A stretch of 64,000 bases of DNA from Avedoeria sp964651245 (GTDB lineage Bacteria; Chloroflexota; Anaerolineae; Epilineales; Epilineaceae). Positions 25,236-33,712 of this stretch are shown piece after piece. Under the pieces are notes generated by a model. It was not told the DNA's origin. It saw nothing but the letters and a program-made list of their open reading frames with translations, and ran no database searches. Numbering within the stretch: position 1 is the first letter of the stretch; the number at the start of each line of letters is the position of its first letter. A program made the translations under genes and the position numbers. The stretch lies in contig CAZYVI010000016.1 in assembly GCA_964651245.1 (NCBI GenBank), forward strand, positions 1-64,000, written 5' to 3'.

Positions 25236-27167
25236 TCAGTCGCTGCCGCCCCGACCCGCCGGCGGCCACGGCTGCGACCAGTCATGGCGGCCGCGGCACG
25301 AGTAGGTGTCGGCGATCTGGGCGTAGATGCCCTCGATGCGATCGCTCCGCGGCTCGACGAAGCTCAAGCTCGGGCTCGTCGCACAGGTCTCCAGCAGCCA
25401 TGGCAGCACGCGGTCGATGATGTCCGGCGCGTCGGCGCGGCCGAAGCCGATCGTGTAGACGGTGATGCCCGCGTCCTTGGCCACCTGGGCCGCGTCGATC
25501 ACGGTGCCTTCCTGGTTGCCCGTCACCGGGTGGATCGGCACGCGGTTCGGCAGACCGTCGGTCAGCATGACGAGCACCGGCGTGCTGTACGCGTGCCGCT
25601 GGGCGGCCGGGAGGGCCTCGATGCCCCGCTGGAACGCGAGGTCGAGGCGCGTGCCCTCGGCCTGCCGACGCTCGAGCCGATCGAGTGCGGCGATCGTGGC
25701 CGCCTTGTTGTTCGTGAGCTTCGACTCGATCCAGGCCGTGTCGTTGAAGCCGACGATCGCCACCTGGTCGAACTGGCCGAGATGATTCGGCGTCAGGCTC
25801 AGCATGTTCACGAACGTCTTGGCGGCGGCGATGACGGCGGCCTTCTTCTGGATGCCGTCGACGCTGAGGCGGTTCATGCTCGTCGACATGTCGATGACGA
25901 GCGCGACGTCGACCAGCTGATCTTCGCAGTACTCCTTGACCGAGATCGGCAGGTAGATCGGGCCCGGTCGCGGCGTCGGCGTGACGGTCGGCGTCGGCGT
26001 GTCGGTGGGCGTCGGACCCGGGGTGTTGGTCGGCGTGTTGGTCGGCGTCGGCGGCGGGGTGGGCGGCGGCGTGCCGGTTGCCAGCGGCTCGGGCTGCAGC
26101 ACGAGCACCCACGGGTCGCGGAAGATGAAGTCGCCGCTGCGGTTCTTGTTGTCGGTGTAGGTGCCGTAGGCACCCTTGTTCGTGCGGTGGTATCCGACCT
26201 CGAGCGGCCGGACCTTGAACGTGAACGTGACGCCGTCCTTGGGGATGTGCGTCTGGCGCCACTCGAGGTACTCGCCGTTGGCCCCGATCGCGTTGGGCTC
26301 GGGTTGGGCCGAGCCCTCGATGTAGTCCATGTTCTCGGGGATGTTGTCGATGACGGTCAAGCCCTTGAGGATGATGTTCTGGAACTGCTTGCGGATGGCG
26401 TCGAAGACGTTGACCAGCTGGCTCGCCTGCCGCGCCTCGAAGAAGTAGCGCGGGCTCGTCGCCGCCTGGCGCATGCACTGAACGTCGCAGCCGGTGCCGA
26501 CACAGACGGTGATGACCAGGATGCCCGCGCCCTTGGCCTGCCCGGCGGCGGCCAGGACCGGGCCGCAGCCGGCGTTGTTCTCGCCGTCCGACAGGACGAC
26601 CATGACCTCGCGGATCGTGTCGCGGTCGGCGGCGTTCGTCCGACCGCGGGTCATCACGCCGACGCCGGCTTTGATGCCGCAGTCGATACACGTACCGCCT
26701 GCCGCGCCGACGCGACCCACGCAGCCGTTCGCCTGGTTCGGAAGGTTCGTAAGCTGGCACAGCACCTTGGCGGCGTTGTTGAACATGACGACGCCGACCT
26801 TGGTGGCCGGGTTGTCCTTCAAGTTCAGGCGGTCGATCAGCTCGCGACACGCCTTCTTCATCTGCTGGTTCGGGTCGCCCTGCATCGAGCCCGAGCCGTC
26901 GAGCACGAGCACGATGTGCAGCGGGAACGACTCGCCGGCGCACAGGGCGGTCACGGTCAGCGTGACGTCGACCGTTTCACCCAGCAGCACCATCTGCGGA
27001 TCGGCGATCTTCTTCTGGAGCGCGATGCACGAACTCTTCAGGTTGCCCTGCTGGAGCGCGGCCTCGGCCGGACTGGCCTTGGCCGGCGCACCCTGCGTGA
27101 GCGCCAAACCCAAGGCGGCCAGGATCACGATCCCGACCGCTACCCCCATCGATCGATACCGGCGCAT
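25236..27167 (-). CDS. Secreted protein with two VWA domains
   Basis: The 643-residue protein starts at the ATG at 27167 (AAGGAG 10 bases upstream). Signal peptide ends near AKA (about 30). Then come the Cys-bracketed strand pair (CIALQKKIADP...LGETVDVTL...C), VWA1 (about 88-270; DGSGS, GGTC, SDGENN) with extra Cys residues (CVGRVGAAGGTCIDCG, GCDVQC), a sandwich (NIPENMDYIEGSAQPEP), a PTPTNTPTNTPGPTPTD linker, IYLPI, and VWA2 (about 424-620; DMSTS, EGTR, TDGL). The C-terminus is WSQPWPP-rich. The MIDAS residues are complete. It has its own TTGACA/TATACT promoter and a strong downstream palindrome, so it is probably monocistronic. The role is unknown; metal-dependent binding at the cell surface is the family expectation. 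Confidence 0.85.
   Translation of the reverse strand: MRRYRSMGVAVGIVILAALGLALTQGAPAKASPAEAALQQGNLKSSCIALQKKIADPQMVLLGETVDVTLTVTALCAGESFPLHIVLVLDGSGSMQGDPNQQMKKACRELIDRLNLKDNPATKVGVVMFNNAAKVLCQLTNLPNQANGCVGRVGAAGGTCIDCGIKAGVGVMTRGRTNAADRDTIREVMVVLSDGENNAGCGPVLAAAGQAKGAGILVITVCVGTGCDVQCMRQAATSPRYFFEARQASQLVNVFDAIRKQFQNIILKGLTVIDNIPENMDYIEGSAQPEPNAIGANGEYLEWRQTHIPKDGVTFTFKVRPLEVGYHRTNKGAYGTYTDNKNRSGDFIFRDPWVLVLQPEPLATGTPPPTPPPTPTNTPTNTPGPTPTDTPTPTVTPTPRPGPIYLPISVKEYCEDQLVDVALVIDMSTSMNRLSVDGIQKKAAVIAAAKTFVNMLSLTPNHLGQFDQVAIVGFNDTAWIESKLTNNKAATIAALDRLERRQAEGTRLDLAFQRGIEALPAAQRHAYSTPVLVMLTDGLPNRVPIHPVTGNQEGTVIDAAQVAKDAGITVYTIGFGRADAPDIIDRVLPWLLETCATSPSLSFVEPRSDRIEGIYAQIADTYSCRGRHDWSQPWPPAGRGGSD
25975..26075 (-). 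repeat. Thr/Pro codon tandem repeat
   Basis: Repeated GTCGGCGT/GTGTTG units encode the PPPTPTNTPTNTPGPTPTD linker of the VWA protein. It is the same kind of low-complexity tract as at 23199. Confidence 0.75.
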
Positions 27168-27365
27168 ACGTGTGGTCTCCTTCTCCCTCGTCCCTGTCCG
27201 CATCCCGCGCCGCCGGTCGCCTTGGGTGTGCACAAGGCGACCGGCGGGCACGGCGCGGCTCGTCGACCGCGGCCACGCCCCGCCACCGTCCTCGCGCGTC
27301 GCTTCGAAGGGCCGACGGTTGGATCGGGTGGCAACGGCGCCACCGCGGAGCGGCGCCTGGGCGGC

Positions 27366-27395
27366 AGTATAGGTCTGCCGCCAGCAAGTTGTCAA
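27366..27395 (-). promoter_or_regulatory. promoter of the 25236-27167 VWA gene
   Basis: A consensus TTGACA (27395-27390), an 18-bp spacer and TATACT (27371-27366) on the minus strand, the best sigma70 match in the window. The predicted leader is about 190 nt. Confidence 0.82.
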
Positions 27396-27540
27396 CGACT
27401 CGTCAGGATCCGGTCACGTTGGGCCGTTGGCGCACGTTGTCCATGAAAAGGTGGCCCGACGCAGGTTCCCGTCGCCCGAAGAGCCGGTCACACCAGGAGG
27501 GCGATTGGCTATCGCCGTATCCCTTCCGACGTTAATAACC

Positions 27541-27600
27541 CGTGACGGCGACGTTGTGGACACCCCGGACCGAAACCCGGTCCGGGTCGGCGCCGTCACG
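27541..27600. promoter_or_regulatory. Nested hairpin between divergent VWA genes
   Basis: An outer perfect 10-bp inverted repeat (CGTGACGGCG at 27541, CGCCGTCACG at 27591) encloses an inner 8-bp hairpin (CCCGGACC at 27564, GGTCCGGG at 27579, loop GAAACCC). It is centred about 130 bp before the rightward VWA gene and far from any stop codon, so a structured leader or protein-binding site is more likely than a terminator. I do not recognise it as a known riboswitch. The remaining sequence of the 536-bp gap shows no gene. Confidence 0.6.
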
Positions 27601-27703
27601 GTTCGTCGGCCGCGACCGTAGCGGTCGGCGCAGCGCATCGTCACCATTCGCATGGCCGGGTCGCGGCGAGGGTCGCGGGCCGATCTCGAGGAGGAGCCGA
27701 CGG

Positions 27704-29161
27704 ATGAAGGAACCCAGCTGTGGTCGCCGGCCGGCCCGCATCGCCGCTGCATTGGCGCTCGCCGCCGCGGCGGCCGGGGGCGTTGCCGCTCTCCCGTCGC
27801 ATCGGCTGTCGGCCCAAGAGCCACTGCAGTGCGTGATCAGCGGCACGAAGACGGCGTCGCCGGCGCGCATCCGACTGGGAGAGTCGGTGCAGATTCGGCT
27901 GACGCTGTCGGCGGCGTGCCCGCCCGCGCAGTATCGCTCCGCCGACATCGTGGCCGCGATCGACACCAGCCTGTCGATGAACAGCCTCGGCAAGCTGGAG
28001 GCCGCCAAGCAGGCCGCACGCAACTTCGCCGACAACCTCGACTTCTCGCTGCAGCGCATGGGGGTGCTGAGCTTCTACGGCAGCGCCCGAATGCTGATCG
28101 GGCTGTCCGCGGATCCGGTCGCCATCAAGGCCGCCGTCGATGCGCTGCCGATCGACCGCGGCACGAACATCGCCAATGCCATCGACACCGCCCAAGAAGA
28201 GTTGTCGCGCAACGGCCGGGCCGATGCGCGCCCCGTCATCATCCTGATCACCGACGGCTCGCCCAACGAGCCGGCGAGCGGTCCGGAGCAGGCGGCGATC
28301 CTGAGCGCCAACGCGGCCAAGGTTGCCGGCACCGTGATCTACACGATCGGCCTCGGGAGCGGCGCGGCGGAGACGCTGCTCAAGCAGATCGCCTCGGGTC
28401 CGGAGTACTACTTCTTCGCGCCGGGCAACGCCGACCTCGACGCGATCTACGAGCAGATCGCGCTCGTCGTCGCCAACTACACCGTGCGCAACGTCGGCCT
28501 CACCGACGACCTGGGGACCTGGATGCCGTTCGTGGCCGGCTCGGGCGCCCCGGCGCCGACCGTGGCGGCCGACGTCCTGGGCTGGGGCGTCGACCCGCTG
28601 ACCGAGATGCCGGTCGAGCTGGTCTACGAGATCAAGCCGACGAAGGTCGGTACGCACCCAGCCGCCGACCGCACCGCGGCCCGCTACGTCGACCTCGACG
28701 GGGTGGTGCGGGAGTTCGTGTTCGCGCAGCCGATGGTCGAGGTGCTCGATCCGCCCAACGCGTGCGGCGACGGTCGCGGCTGGAGCATCAACGTCCAGTC
28801 GTTTCCCGACAGCGTGGGCGTGTCGTCGGTGCGGGCGCAGGGCTGCAACCTGCGCTTCGACGCCGGCGACTGGGCCACGGGCACGGCCTACCGCCTGCCG
28901 CCCTTGGAGTTCGTGCTGACGGACGGCACCGGCACCAAGGAGCTGTTCCGCGGCTCCGCCGTCCAGAGGCCGGGACGCGTCGACCAGTATCTGCCGATCC
29001 GCGTCTGCCAGCCGCCGCCCTACAAGCTGCGGCTCGTCACGACCGAGCTCAACGGCTACCAGCTCTGCCCCAACGCGTGGCGCGAGCGGACGATCACGCT
29101 GCGCGACTTCCGGCCGGTGAACTTCCGCAACACGCTGGAGCGCTACGGCTTCGTCCGCTGA
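27704..29161 (+). CDS. Secreted single-VWA protein
   Basis: The 485-residue protein starts at the ATG at 27704 with GAGGAG 8 bases upstream. Signal peptide to about 40 (LSAQ), the Cys-bracketed strand pair (CVISGTKTASP...LGESVQIRL...C), VWA (about 84-260; DTSLS, RGTN, TDGS) and the sandwich domain (TDDLGTWMPFVAGSGAPAP) match the other VWA proteins. There is no Thr/Pro linker or second VWA. Instead a unique C-terminal region (about 350-485) carries five Cys and a QYLPI stretch. It reads as a minimal member of the family. It is divergent from the 25236 gene and convergent with lepA (7 bp between stops). An in-frame extension upstream to 27542 lacks a ribosome-binding site and is not used. Confidence 0.85.
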   Translation: MKEPSCGRRPARIAAALALAAAAAGGVAALPSHRLSAQEPLQCVISGTKTASPARIRLGESVQIRLTLSAACPPAQYRSADIVAAIDTSLSMNSLGKLEAAKQAARNFADNLDFSLQRMGVLSFYGSARMLIGLSADPVAIKAAVDALPIDRGTNIANAIDTAQEELSRNGRADARPVIILITDGSPNEPASGPEQAAILSANAAKVAGTVIYTIGLGSGAAETLLKQIASGPEYYFFAPGNADLDAIYEQIALVVANYTVRNVGLTDDLGTWMPFVAGSGAPAPTVAADVLGWGVDPLTEMPVELVYEIKPTKVGTHPAADRTAARYVDLDGVVREFVFAQPMVEVLDPPNACGDGRGWSINVQSFPDSVGVSSVRAQGCNLRFDAGDWATGTAYRLPPLEFVLTDGTGTKELFRGSAVQRPGRVDQYLPIRVCQPPPYKLRLVTTELNGYQLCPNAWRERTITLRDFRPVNFRNTLERYGFVR

Positions 29162-29168
29162 GGGCGCT

Positions 29169-30989
29169 TCAGCCCCGCTCTTCCTGGCCGAGCTTGAGCA
29201 CGGCCAGGAACGCGTCCTGCGGGATGTCGACATTGCCGAGGCGCTTCATCCGCTTCTTGCCCGCCTTCTGCTTCTCCAGCAGCTTGCGCTTGCGCGTGAT
29301 GTCGCCGCCATAGCACTTGGCCAGCACGTCCTTGCGCAGCGCCTGCACCGTCTGGCGGGCGATGATCCGCGTGCCGACCGCGGCCTGGATCGGCACCTTG
29401 AACAGCTGGCGCGGGATCACGTCCTTGAGGCGGCGGGTCAACGCCTCGCCGACCGGGTAGGCCTTGTCGCGGTGGACGATGAGCGACAGCGCGTCGACGA
29501 CCTTCTCGTTGATCAGGATGTCGAGCTTGACGAGCTCGCCGGCGCGGTAGACGTCGAAGTGGTAGTCCATCGAGGCGTAGCCGCGGGTTCGGCTCTTGAG
29601 TTGGTCGTAGAACTCGGTGATCAGCTCGCCCAGCGGGATGCGGAAGTGCATCATCACCCGCCCTTCCGACGGGTACTCCATCGACTCGAACACCCCGCGG
29701 CGCTCGGTGACGAGGTCCATGATCGGGCCGATGTAGGTGCTGGGCGCCCAGACGGTGAGCCGCATCCACGGCTCCTCGATCTCGTCGATGCTCGTCGCGT
29801 CCGGCAGCGCGGCGGGGTTGTCCACCTCGATGATGTCGCCCGAGTTCAGCAGGACGCGGTAGATGACGGACGGCGCCGTTTGCAGGAGGTCGAGGTCGTA
29901 CTCGCGCTCGAGCCGCTCCTGGACGATTTCCATGTGGAACAGGCCCAGGTAGCCGCAGCGGAAGCCCGGCCCAAGGGCGACCGAGCTCTCGGGCTCGATG
30001 ACGAGCGCGGCGTCGTTGAGCCGCAGCTTGTCGAGTGCATCGCGCAGCGCCTCGTAGTCCTCGGACTCCGTCGGATAGAGTCCGGCGAACACCATCGGCT
30101 TGGCGGCGCTGTAGCCCGGCAGCCCCTCGTCGGCCGGCTGCGCGGCGGTCGTCAGCGTGTCGCCGACCTGGATATCGCGCAGCGACTTGAGACCGGTGGC
30201 CACGTAGCCGACCTCGCCGACGCCGAGGCTGTCGACCGGCCGCATTTCGGGGGCGAACGTGCCGATCTCGATCGGCTCGTGTTGCTGCCCGGTCGCCATC
30301 ATCTTGAGGCCGCCGGGCTGTCGGCCGCGGATCTCGCCATCGACGACGCGGACGTAGGCGATCACGCCCTTGTAGCTGTCGTAGTGGCTGTCGAATACGA
30401 GCGCCCGCAGCGGGGCGTCGGTCCGGCCGCTCGGCGGCGGCACCTGGCGCACGATCGCCTCGAGGACGGCGCGGATGTTCGTGCCCTCCTTGGCCGAGAC
30501 GCAGATCACGTCGTCGACGCGGCAGCCCAGCAGCGTCGCGACCTGGGCGCTGACCGCCTCGGGGTCGGCCGCCGGGAGGTCGATCTTGTTGACGACCGGG
30601 ATGATCGCGAGGTCGTTGTCGAGCGCCAGGTAGAGGTTGGCCAGCGTCTGCGCCTCGATGCCCTGCGTCGCGTCGACGACGAGGATGGCGCCCTCGCACG
30701 CGGCGAGCGCCCGGCTGACCTCGTAGGCGAAGTCGACGTGCCCGGGCGTGTCGATGAGGTGGAGGACGACGTCGTCGCCGGCCTCGGTGCGGTAGCGCAT
30801 CCGGACCGCGCTGGCCTTGATCGTCACGCCGCGCTCGCGCTCGAGGTCCATCGAGTCGAGCGCCTGCGCCACCATGCGCCGCCCGTCGATCGTCGCCGTC
30901 AGCTCGAGCAGCCGGTCGGCCAGCGTGCTCTTGCCGTGGTCGATGTGCGCGATGATGCAGAAGTTGCGGATCCGGCTCGGGTCGGTCAT
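29169..30989 (-). CDS. lepA: Elongation factor 4 (LepA), ribosomal back-translocase GTPase
   Basis: The 606-residue protein matches the usual length of about 600. GTPase motifs are AHIDHGKS (G1), RERGVTIK (G2 region), DTPGH (G3), NKID (G4) and SAKEG (G5). The LepA-specific C-terminus ends with CYGGDITRKRKLLEKQKAGKK and the basic tail. LepA acts on ribosomes to influence initiation and elongation under stress. The ATG at 30989 follows a non-coding region; a possible minus-strand -10 box TACACT lies at 31078-31073. It is convergent with the single-VWA gene. Confidence 0.98.
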   Translation of the reverse strand: MTDPSRIRNFCIIAHIDHGKSTLADRLLELTATIDGRRMVAQALDSMDLERERGVTIKASAVRMRYRTEAGDDVVLHLIDTPGHVDFAYEVSRALAACEGAILVVDATQGIEAQTLANLYLALDNDLAIIPVVNKIDLPAADPEAVSAQVATLLGCRVDDVICVSAKEGTNIRAVLEAIVRQVPPPSGRTDAPLRALVFDSHYDSYKGVIAYVRVVDGEIRGRQPGGLKMMATGQQHEPIEIGTFAPEMRPVDSLGVGEVGYVATGLKSLRDIQVGDTLTTAAQPADEGLPGYSAAKPMVFAGLYPTESEDYEALRDALDKLRLNDAALVIEPESSVALGPGFRCGYLGLFHMEIVQERLEREYDLDLLQTAPSVIYRVLLNSGDIIEVDNPAALPDATSIDEIEEPWMRLTVWAPSTYIGPIMDLVTERRGVFESMEYPSEGRVMMHFRIPLGELITEFYDQLKSRTRGYASMDYHFDVYRAGELVKLDILINEKVVDALSLIVHRDKAYPVGEALTRRLKDVIPRQLFKVPIQAAVGTRIIARQTVQALRKDVLAKCYGGDITRKRKLLEKQKAGKKRMKRLGNVDIPQDAFLAVLKLGQEERG

Positions 30990-31231
30990 CGCGGCGGCTC
31001 GGCGGGCCAGGCGGTGGCGTCGCCGCCGTCGTGCACGGAGGAGCGACGGCGCCCTTCGGCGGGCGGCGCGCAAGTGTAGCACAGCCGCGGCGGCCGCCTG
31101 TGGCGCGCCGCGACCGCCGCGGCGCAACCGCGCGCCCCAGATCGGCGTACACTTGGCCGGCCTGCCCGGTGGGCGGCGCCAACGTATCGGACGCACCGCA
31201 CGTGCCTCCCGACCTCAGGAGATGGACGATC

Positions 31232-31834
31232 ATGGACGAGACCCCCCCCGTTCCGCCCGGCACCGAGACGACGCCGCCCAGCCCCGGCCAGCGCCTGGCC
31301 GGCGCCGCCGACGAGATCCTGCACGATGCCCAGCGCCTCCTCGACAAGGCGGGCGACAAGGCCGACGAGGCGATCGATCGCCTCGACGAGGCCTCGGGCG
31401 CGGCGCGCGAGCGCGCGACACAGGCCGCCGAGGGCGTGATCGAGGAGCTGCGCGGCATCGGCAGCCGCCTGGCCAGCGCCCTGCAGGCCGCGGCGACGAC
31501 GCCCGAGGCGGAAGGGCTCAAGAACGACATCCGCGAGGGCGCGCAACGCCTCGTCAACGAGCTGCAGGCGGCGATCAAGTCGTCGCCGATCGCGAAGATC
31601 GGTGGGCGGGCCGAGACGGGCGCCGCCGCGGCCGATGCGCCGACGGACGCGGCGGCCCCGTCCGCCGCCGCCCCGACCGCGCCGCCGTCGCAGCGCGTGG
31701 CCTCGACCGTTCGCGTCGAGCTCGCGAGCGCGCTGCGCAGCTTGAACCGCGCCCTCGACCGCCTGGCGGGCCAGCTCGCCCCGGACGCCCCGACCGCCAC
31801 GTCGGCCGACGGCGACGATGCGCCCCGGGCCTGA
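31232..31834 (+). CDS. Ala-rich helical protein of unknown function
   Basis: The 200-residue product has an acidic N-terminus, a long amphipathic helical stretch with regular Ala/Glu/Arg spacing (about 20-110; QRLLDKAGDKADEAIDRLDE, ATQAAEGVIEELRGIGSRL) like apolipoprotein or phasin-type helices, an Ala/Pro/Thr linker, and a second helical region. It has no signal peptide or membrane segment. The ATG at 31232 has AGGAG 10 bases upstream. It is divergent from lepA. I cannot assign a function; membrane- or granule-surface binding would fit the helices but is speculation. Confidence 0.7.
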   Translation: MDETPPVPPGTETTPPSPGQRLAGAADEILHDAQRLLDKAGDKADEAIDRLDEASGAARERATQAAEGVIEELRGIGSRLASALQAAATTPEAEGLKNDIREGAQRLVNELQAAIKSSPIAKIGGRAETGAAAADAPTDAAAPSAAAPTAPPSQRVASTVRVELASALRSLNRALDRLAGQLAPDAPTATSADGDDAPRA

Positions 31835-31861
31835 CGGCCCGTCGGCGTGCGGGCGGCCGCG

Positions 31862-32083
31862 ATGACCGGCGGCGACGGCGGTCGCGACGCGGCCTGCGCC
31901 GCCGCCTGGCGCAAGTACCCGGCGCTGGCCGGCGTCGCGCCGACGGCTCGCCGCGACGGCGACGGCCAGGTCTTCACGTTTCGCGCCACCCGCGCCACCG
32001 GCGCCGGCCCGGCGCTGTCGCTCGTCGTGCGGGTCAGCGTCGGGCCGGACGGTCGCGTCCGCCGGATCGTGGCCGGCCGCTGA
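31862..32083 (+). CDS. Small hypothetical protein
   Basis: The 73-residue product (AWRKYPALAGVAPTARRDGDG..., then FTFRATRATGAGPALSLVVRVSVGPDGRVRRIVAGR) has an alternating strand pattern and codon use like its neighbours. It begins 27 bases after the previous gene (ATG at 31862; GTG at 31847 also possible). Its last 50 bases overlap the end of the metallo-beta-lactamase-fold gene on the opposite strand. Its reality rests on position and composition only. Confidence 0.45.
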   Translation: MTGGDGGRDAACAAAWRKYPALAGVAPTARRDGDGQVFTFRATRATGAGPALSLVVRVSVGPDGRVRRIVAGR

Positions 32084-33092
32084 CCCGGCGCTGGCCGCGC
32101 CGCAGCAGCCAAACGCCGCCCTGGACGTCGCGCGCACAGAGCCCATGGTCGACCAGCCAGTCGACGACGCCGACGATCGCGACGAGGGACCGTCGCGCGT
32201 CGACGTCGCCGCGGGCCAGGCCGACGCGGTCGGCGAGCTGCCACGCGGTGATCGGCGCGTCGTCGAGGGCGTGGCGGGCGGCGAGTAGCTGAGCGCGCAG
32301 GGCGGCCAGCCGCCGGGCGACCAGCACGCGCGGCGCGCGGACGGCCGGCCCGTGGCCGGGCAGCCACGTCGAGAGCGGCAGGCGCGCCAAGCGGCGCCAC
32401 GACGACCGCAGCGCGTCGAGCTGCGGGGCCCGACGTCCGTCCGCCCGGCTGGGCAGCAGCGCGGCCGCCGTGGCGTGGTCGCGCGCGATCAAGTCCCCGG
32501 TCGCCGCCAGGCCGATCGTCTCGTCGACGAGGGCCACGTGGTCGACCGAGTGGCCGCCCATCCAGCGCACCGTCCAGGCGGTCGCGTCGGCCGGCCCCAG
32601 CGGCACGGGGTCGCCGTCGGCGGCGGGACGGCCCGCCGAGCGGGGCAGGGCGAGCGGCGCGGCGCCGATCTCGGCGTCGAGCGTCGCGCGCCACGCGCCG
32701 AGGGCGCCGTCGGCGAGCGCGGCCGGCAGGCCCGCCGCGCGGGCGGCGCGCCGGGCCGTGTCGAAGCGCGCCGCCACGTGTTCGGCCGGCGCCGCGAGGG
32801 CGGCCAGGGCGGACGGATGGGCGACGACCGGGGCGCCGGCCTCGGCGTGCAGGCGCGCCGCGAGCGCGGCGTGTCCGCCATGGCCATGGCTGACGACGAT
32901 CGTGTGGATGTCGCGCAGCCCAAGGTGGCGCTGCGTCAGCGCGTCGCGGACGGCGCCGTAGGCCGCCGGCGTGTCCGGTCCCGGATCGACGAGGCAGACG
33001 CGCGGCGAAAGCAGCAGCCAGGCATTGCGCGGCGCGTCGCCCGCGGGCGACGGGACGACGATGCGGTGGACGCCCGCGCGCGGCCCGCCCAC
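32034..33092 (-). CDS. Metallo-beta-lactamase-fold hydrolase with an altered zinc motif
   Basis: The 352-residue protein has MBL-fold landmarks: LVDPGPDT, SHGHGGHAALAARL in place of HxHxDH, GGHSVDHVALVD, a metal-bridging Asp in ATGDLIARDH and the final His in LPGHGPAV. The Asp of HxHxDH is Gly, so binding of the second zinc may be lost or changed. A C-terminal winged-helix-like region (about 270-330) resembles the LACTB2/RNase-Z-like or glyoxalase-type group. Start is a GTG at 33092. It lies 21 bases after the MaoC-like gene in a probable operon. The substrate is unknown; the last residues overlap a small gene on the other strand. Confidence 0.85.
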   Translation of the reverse strand: MGGPRAGVHRIVVPSPAGDAPRNAWLLLSPRVCLVDPGPDTPAAYGAVRDALTQRHLGLRDIHTIVVSHGHGGHAALAARLHAEAGAPVVAHPSALAALAAPAEHVAARFDTARRAARAAGLPAALADGALGAWRATLDAEIGAAPLALPRSAGRPAADGDPVPLGPADATAWTVRWMGGHSVDHVALVDETIGLAATGDLIARDHATAAALLPSRADGRRAPQLDALRSSWRRLARLPLSTWLPGHGPAVRAPRVLVARRLAALRAQLLAARHALDDAPITAWQLADRVGLARGDVDARRSLVAIVGVVDWLVDHGLCARDVQGGVWLLRRGQRRVSGRPRSGGRDRPARR

Positions 33093-33113
33093 GGGGCGCG
33101 GCCCCGGCGCGCG

Positions 33114-33614
33114 TCAGCCGGACGCGGCGACGCCGTCGGTCGGGGCGTCGGCGGTCAGGGCGCGGCTCTTGAGGAGGATCTCCCAGCGGCCGCGCTGCAC
33201 CACGTCGCCGTGCTGGTTGTGGAGCTTGATCATGAACGTCACGAGGCCGCCGCCCAGCGCCCGCGCCAACTTGGTCTCGACGACGTCGATCTCGAGGTAG
33301 ACGGTGTCGCCCGGCACGACGGCCTTGCGGAACTTCCAGTCGAGCCCGAGGAAGGCCAGCGTCGTGCCGTCGATGATGTTCATCCGCGCCGCCAGCCCGG
33401 TGGCGATCGAGAGGCCCAGCACGCCGTGCGCGATGCGCTGGCCGTACGGCGTCGTCGCGGCGTAGCCGTCGTCGGTGTGCAACGGGTTGTAGTCGCCGGA
33501 GAGGCCGGCGAACGCCTGGATGTCGTGGTCGGTGATCGTGCGCGCCGGGCTGCGGCCGCTGAAGCCAGCCTGAAAGTCCTCGAACCACAGGCCCTGCGGC
33601 CCTTCGACGCGCAT
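33114..33614 (-). CDS. MaoC-like (R)-specific enoyl hydratase family protein
   Basis: The 166-residue hot-dog-fold protein carries the hydratase motif ITDHDIQAFAGLSGDYNPLHTD with Asp and His catalytic residues, then RIAHGVLGLSIATGL. It probably hydrates or dehydrates an acyl-CoA in a fatty-acid-like pathway. The ATG at 33614 is preceded by AGGAGG five bases away, and a strong promoter lies at 33651-33679. Length and motifs are typical. It is the first gene of a two-gene leftward operon with the MBL-fold protein. Confidence 0.93.
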   Translation of the reverse strand: MRVEGPQGLWFEDFQAGFSGRSPARTITDHDIQAFAGLSGDYNPLHTDDGYAATTPYGQRIAHGVLGLSIATGLAARMNIIDGTTLAFLGLDWKFRKAVVPGDTVYLEIDVVETKLARALGGGLVTFMIKLHNQHGDVVQRGRWEILLKSRALTADAPTDGVAASG

Positions 33615-33650
33615 CGTGTCCTCCTGGCCGACCCGAGCGGCGGCGCCGCG

Positions 33651-33679
33651 ATTGTAGGCACGGCCTCGACCGACCGCAA
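33651..33679 (-). promoter_or_regulatory. promoter of the MaoC-like operon
   Basis: On the minus strand TTGCGG (33679-33674), 17 bp, TACAAT (33656-33651); the predicted leader is about 30 nt. Confidence 0.75.
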
Positions 33680-33700
33680 CCAACCTCGGCGGCGGCGACC

Positions 33701-33706
33701 TACAAT
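33701..33706 (+). promoter_or_regulatory. -10 box directly before the cytochrome gene
   Basis: TACAAT ends six bases before the GTG at 33713. The transcript would begin at or beside the start codon, i.e. a leaderless mRNA. No clear -35 box or ribosome-binding site is seen. Confidence 0.5.
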
Positions 33707-33712
33707 GGGCGG

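Noticed and set aside
29143..33588. 1481-codon minus-strand open frame across lepA to the MaoC-like gene
   Set aside because: Arg/Ala-rich shadow frame; the real genes in the region have clear motifs and ribosome-binding sites.
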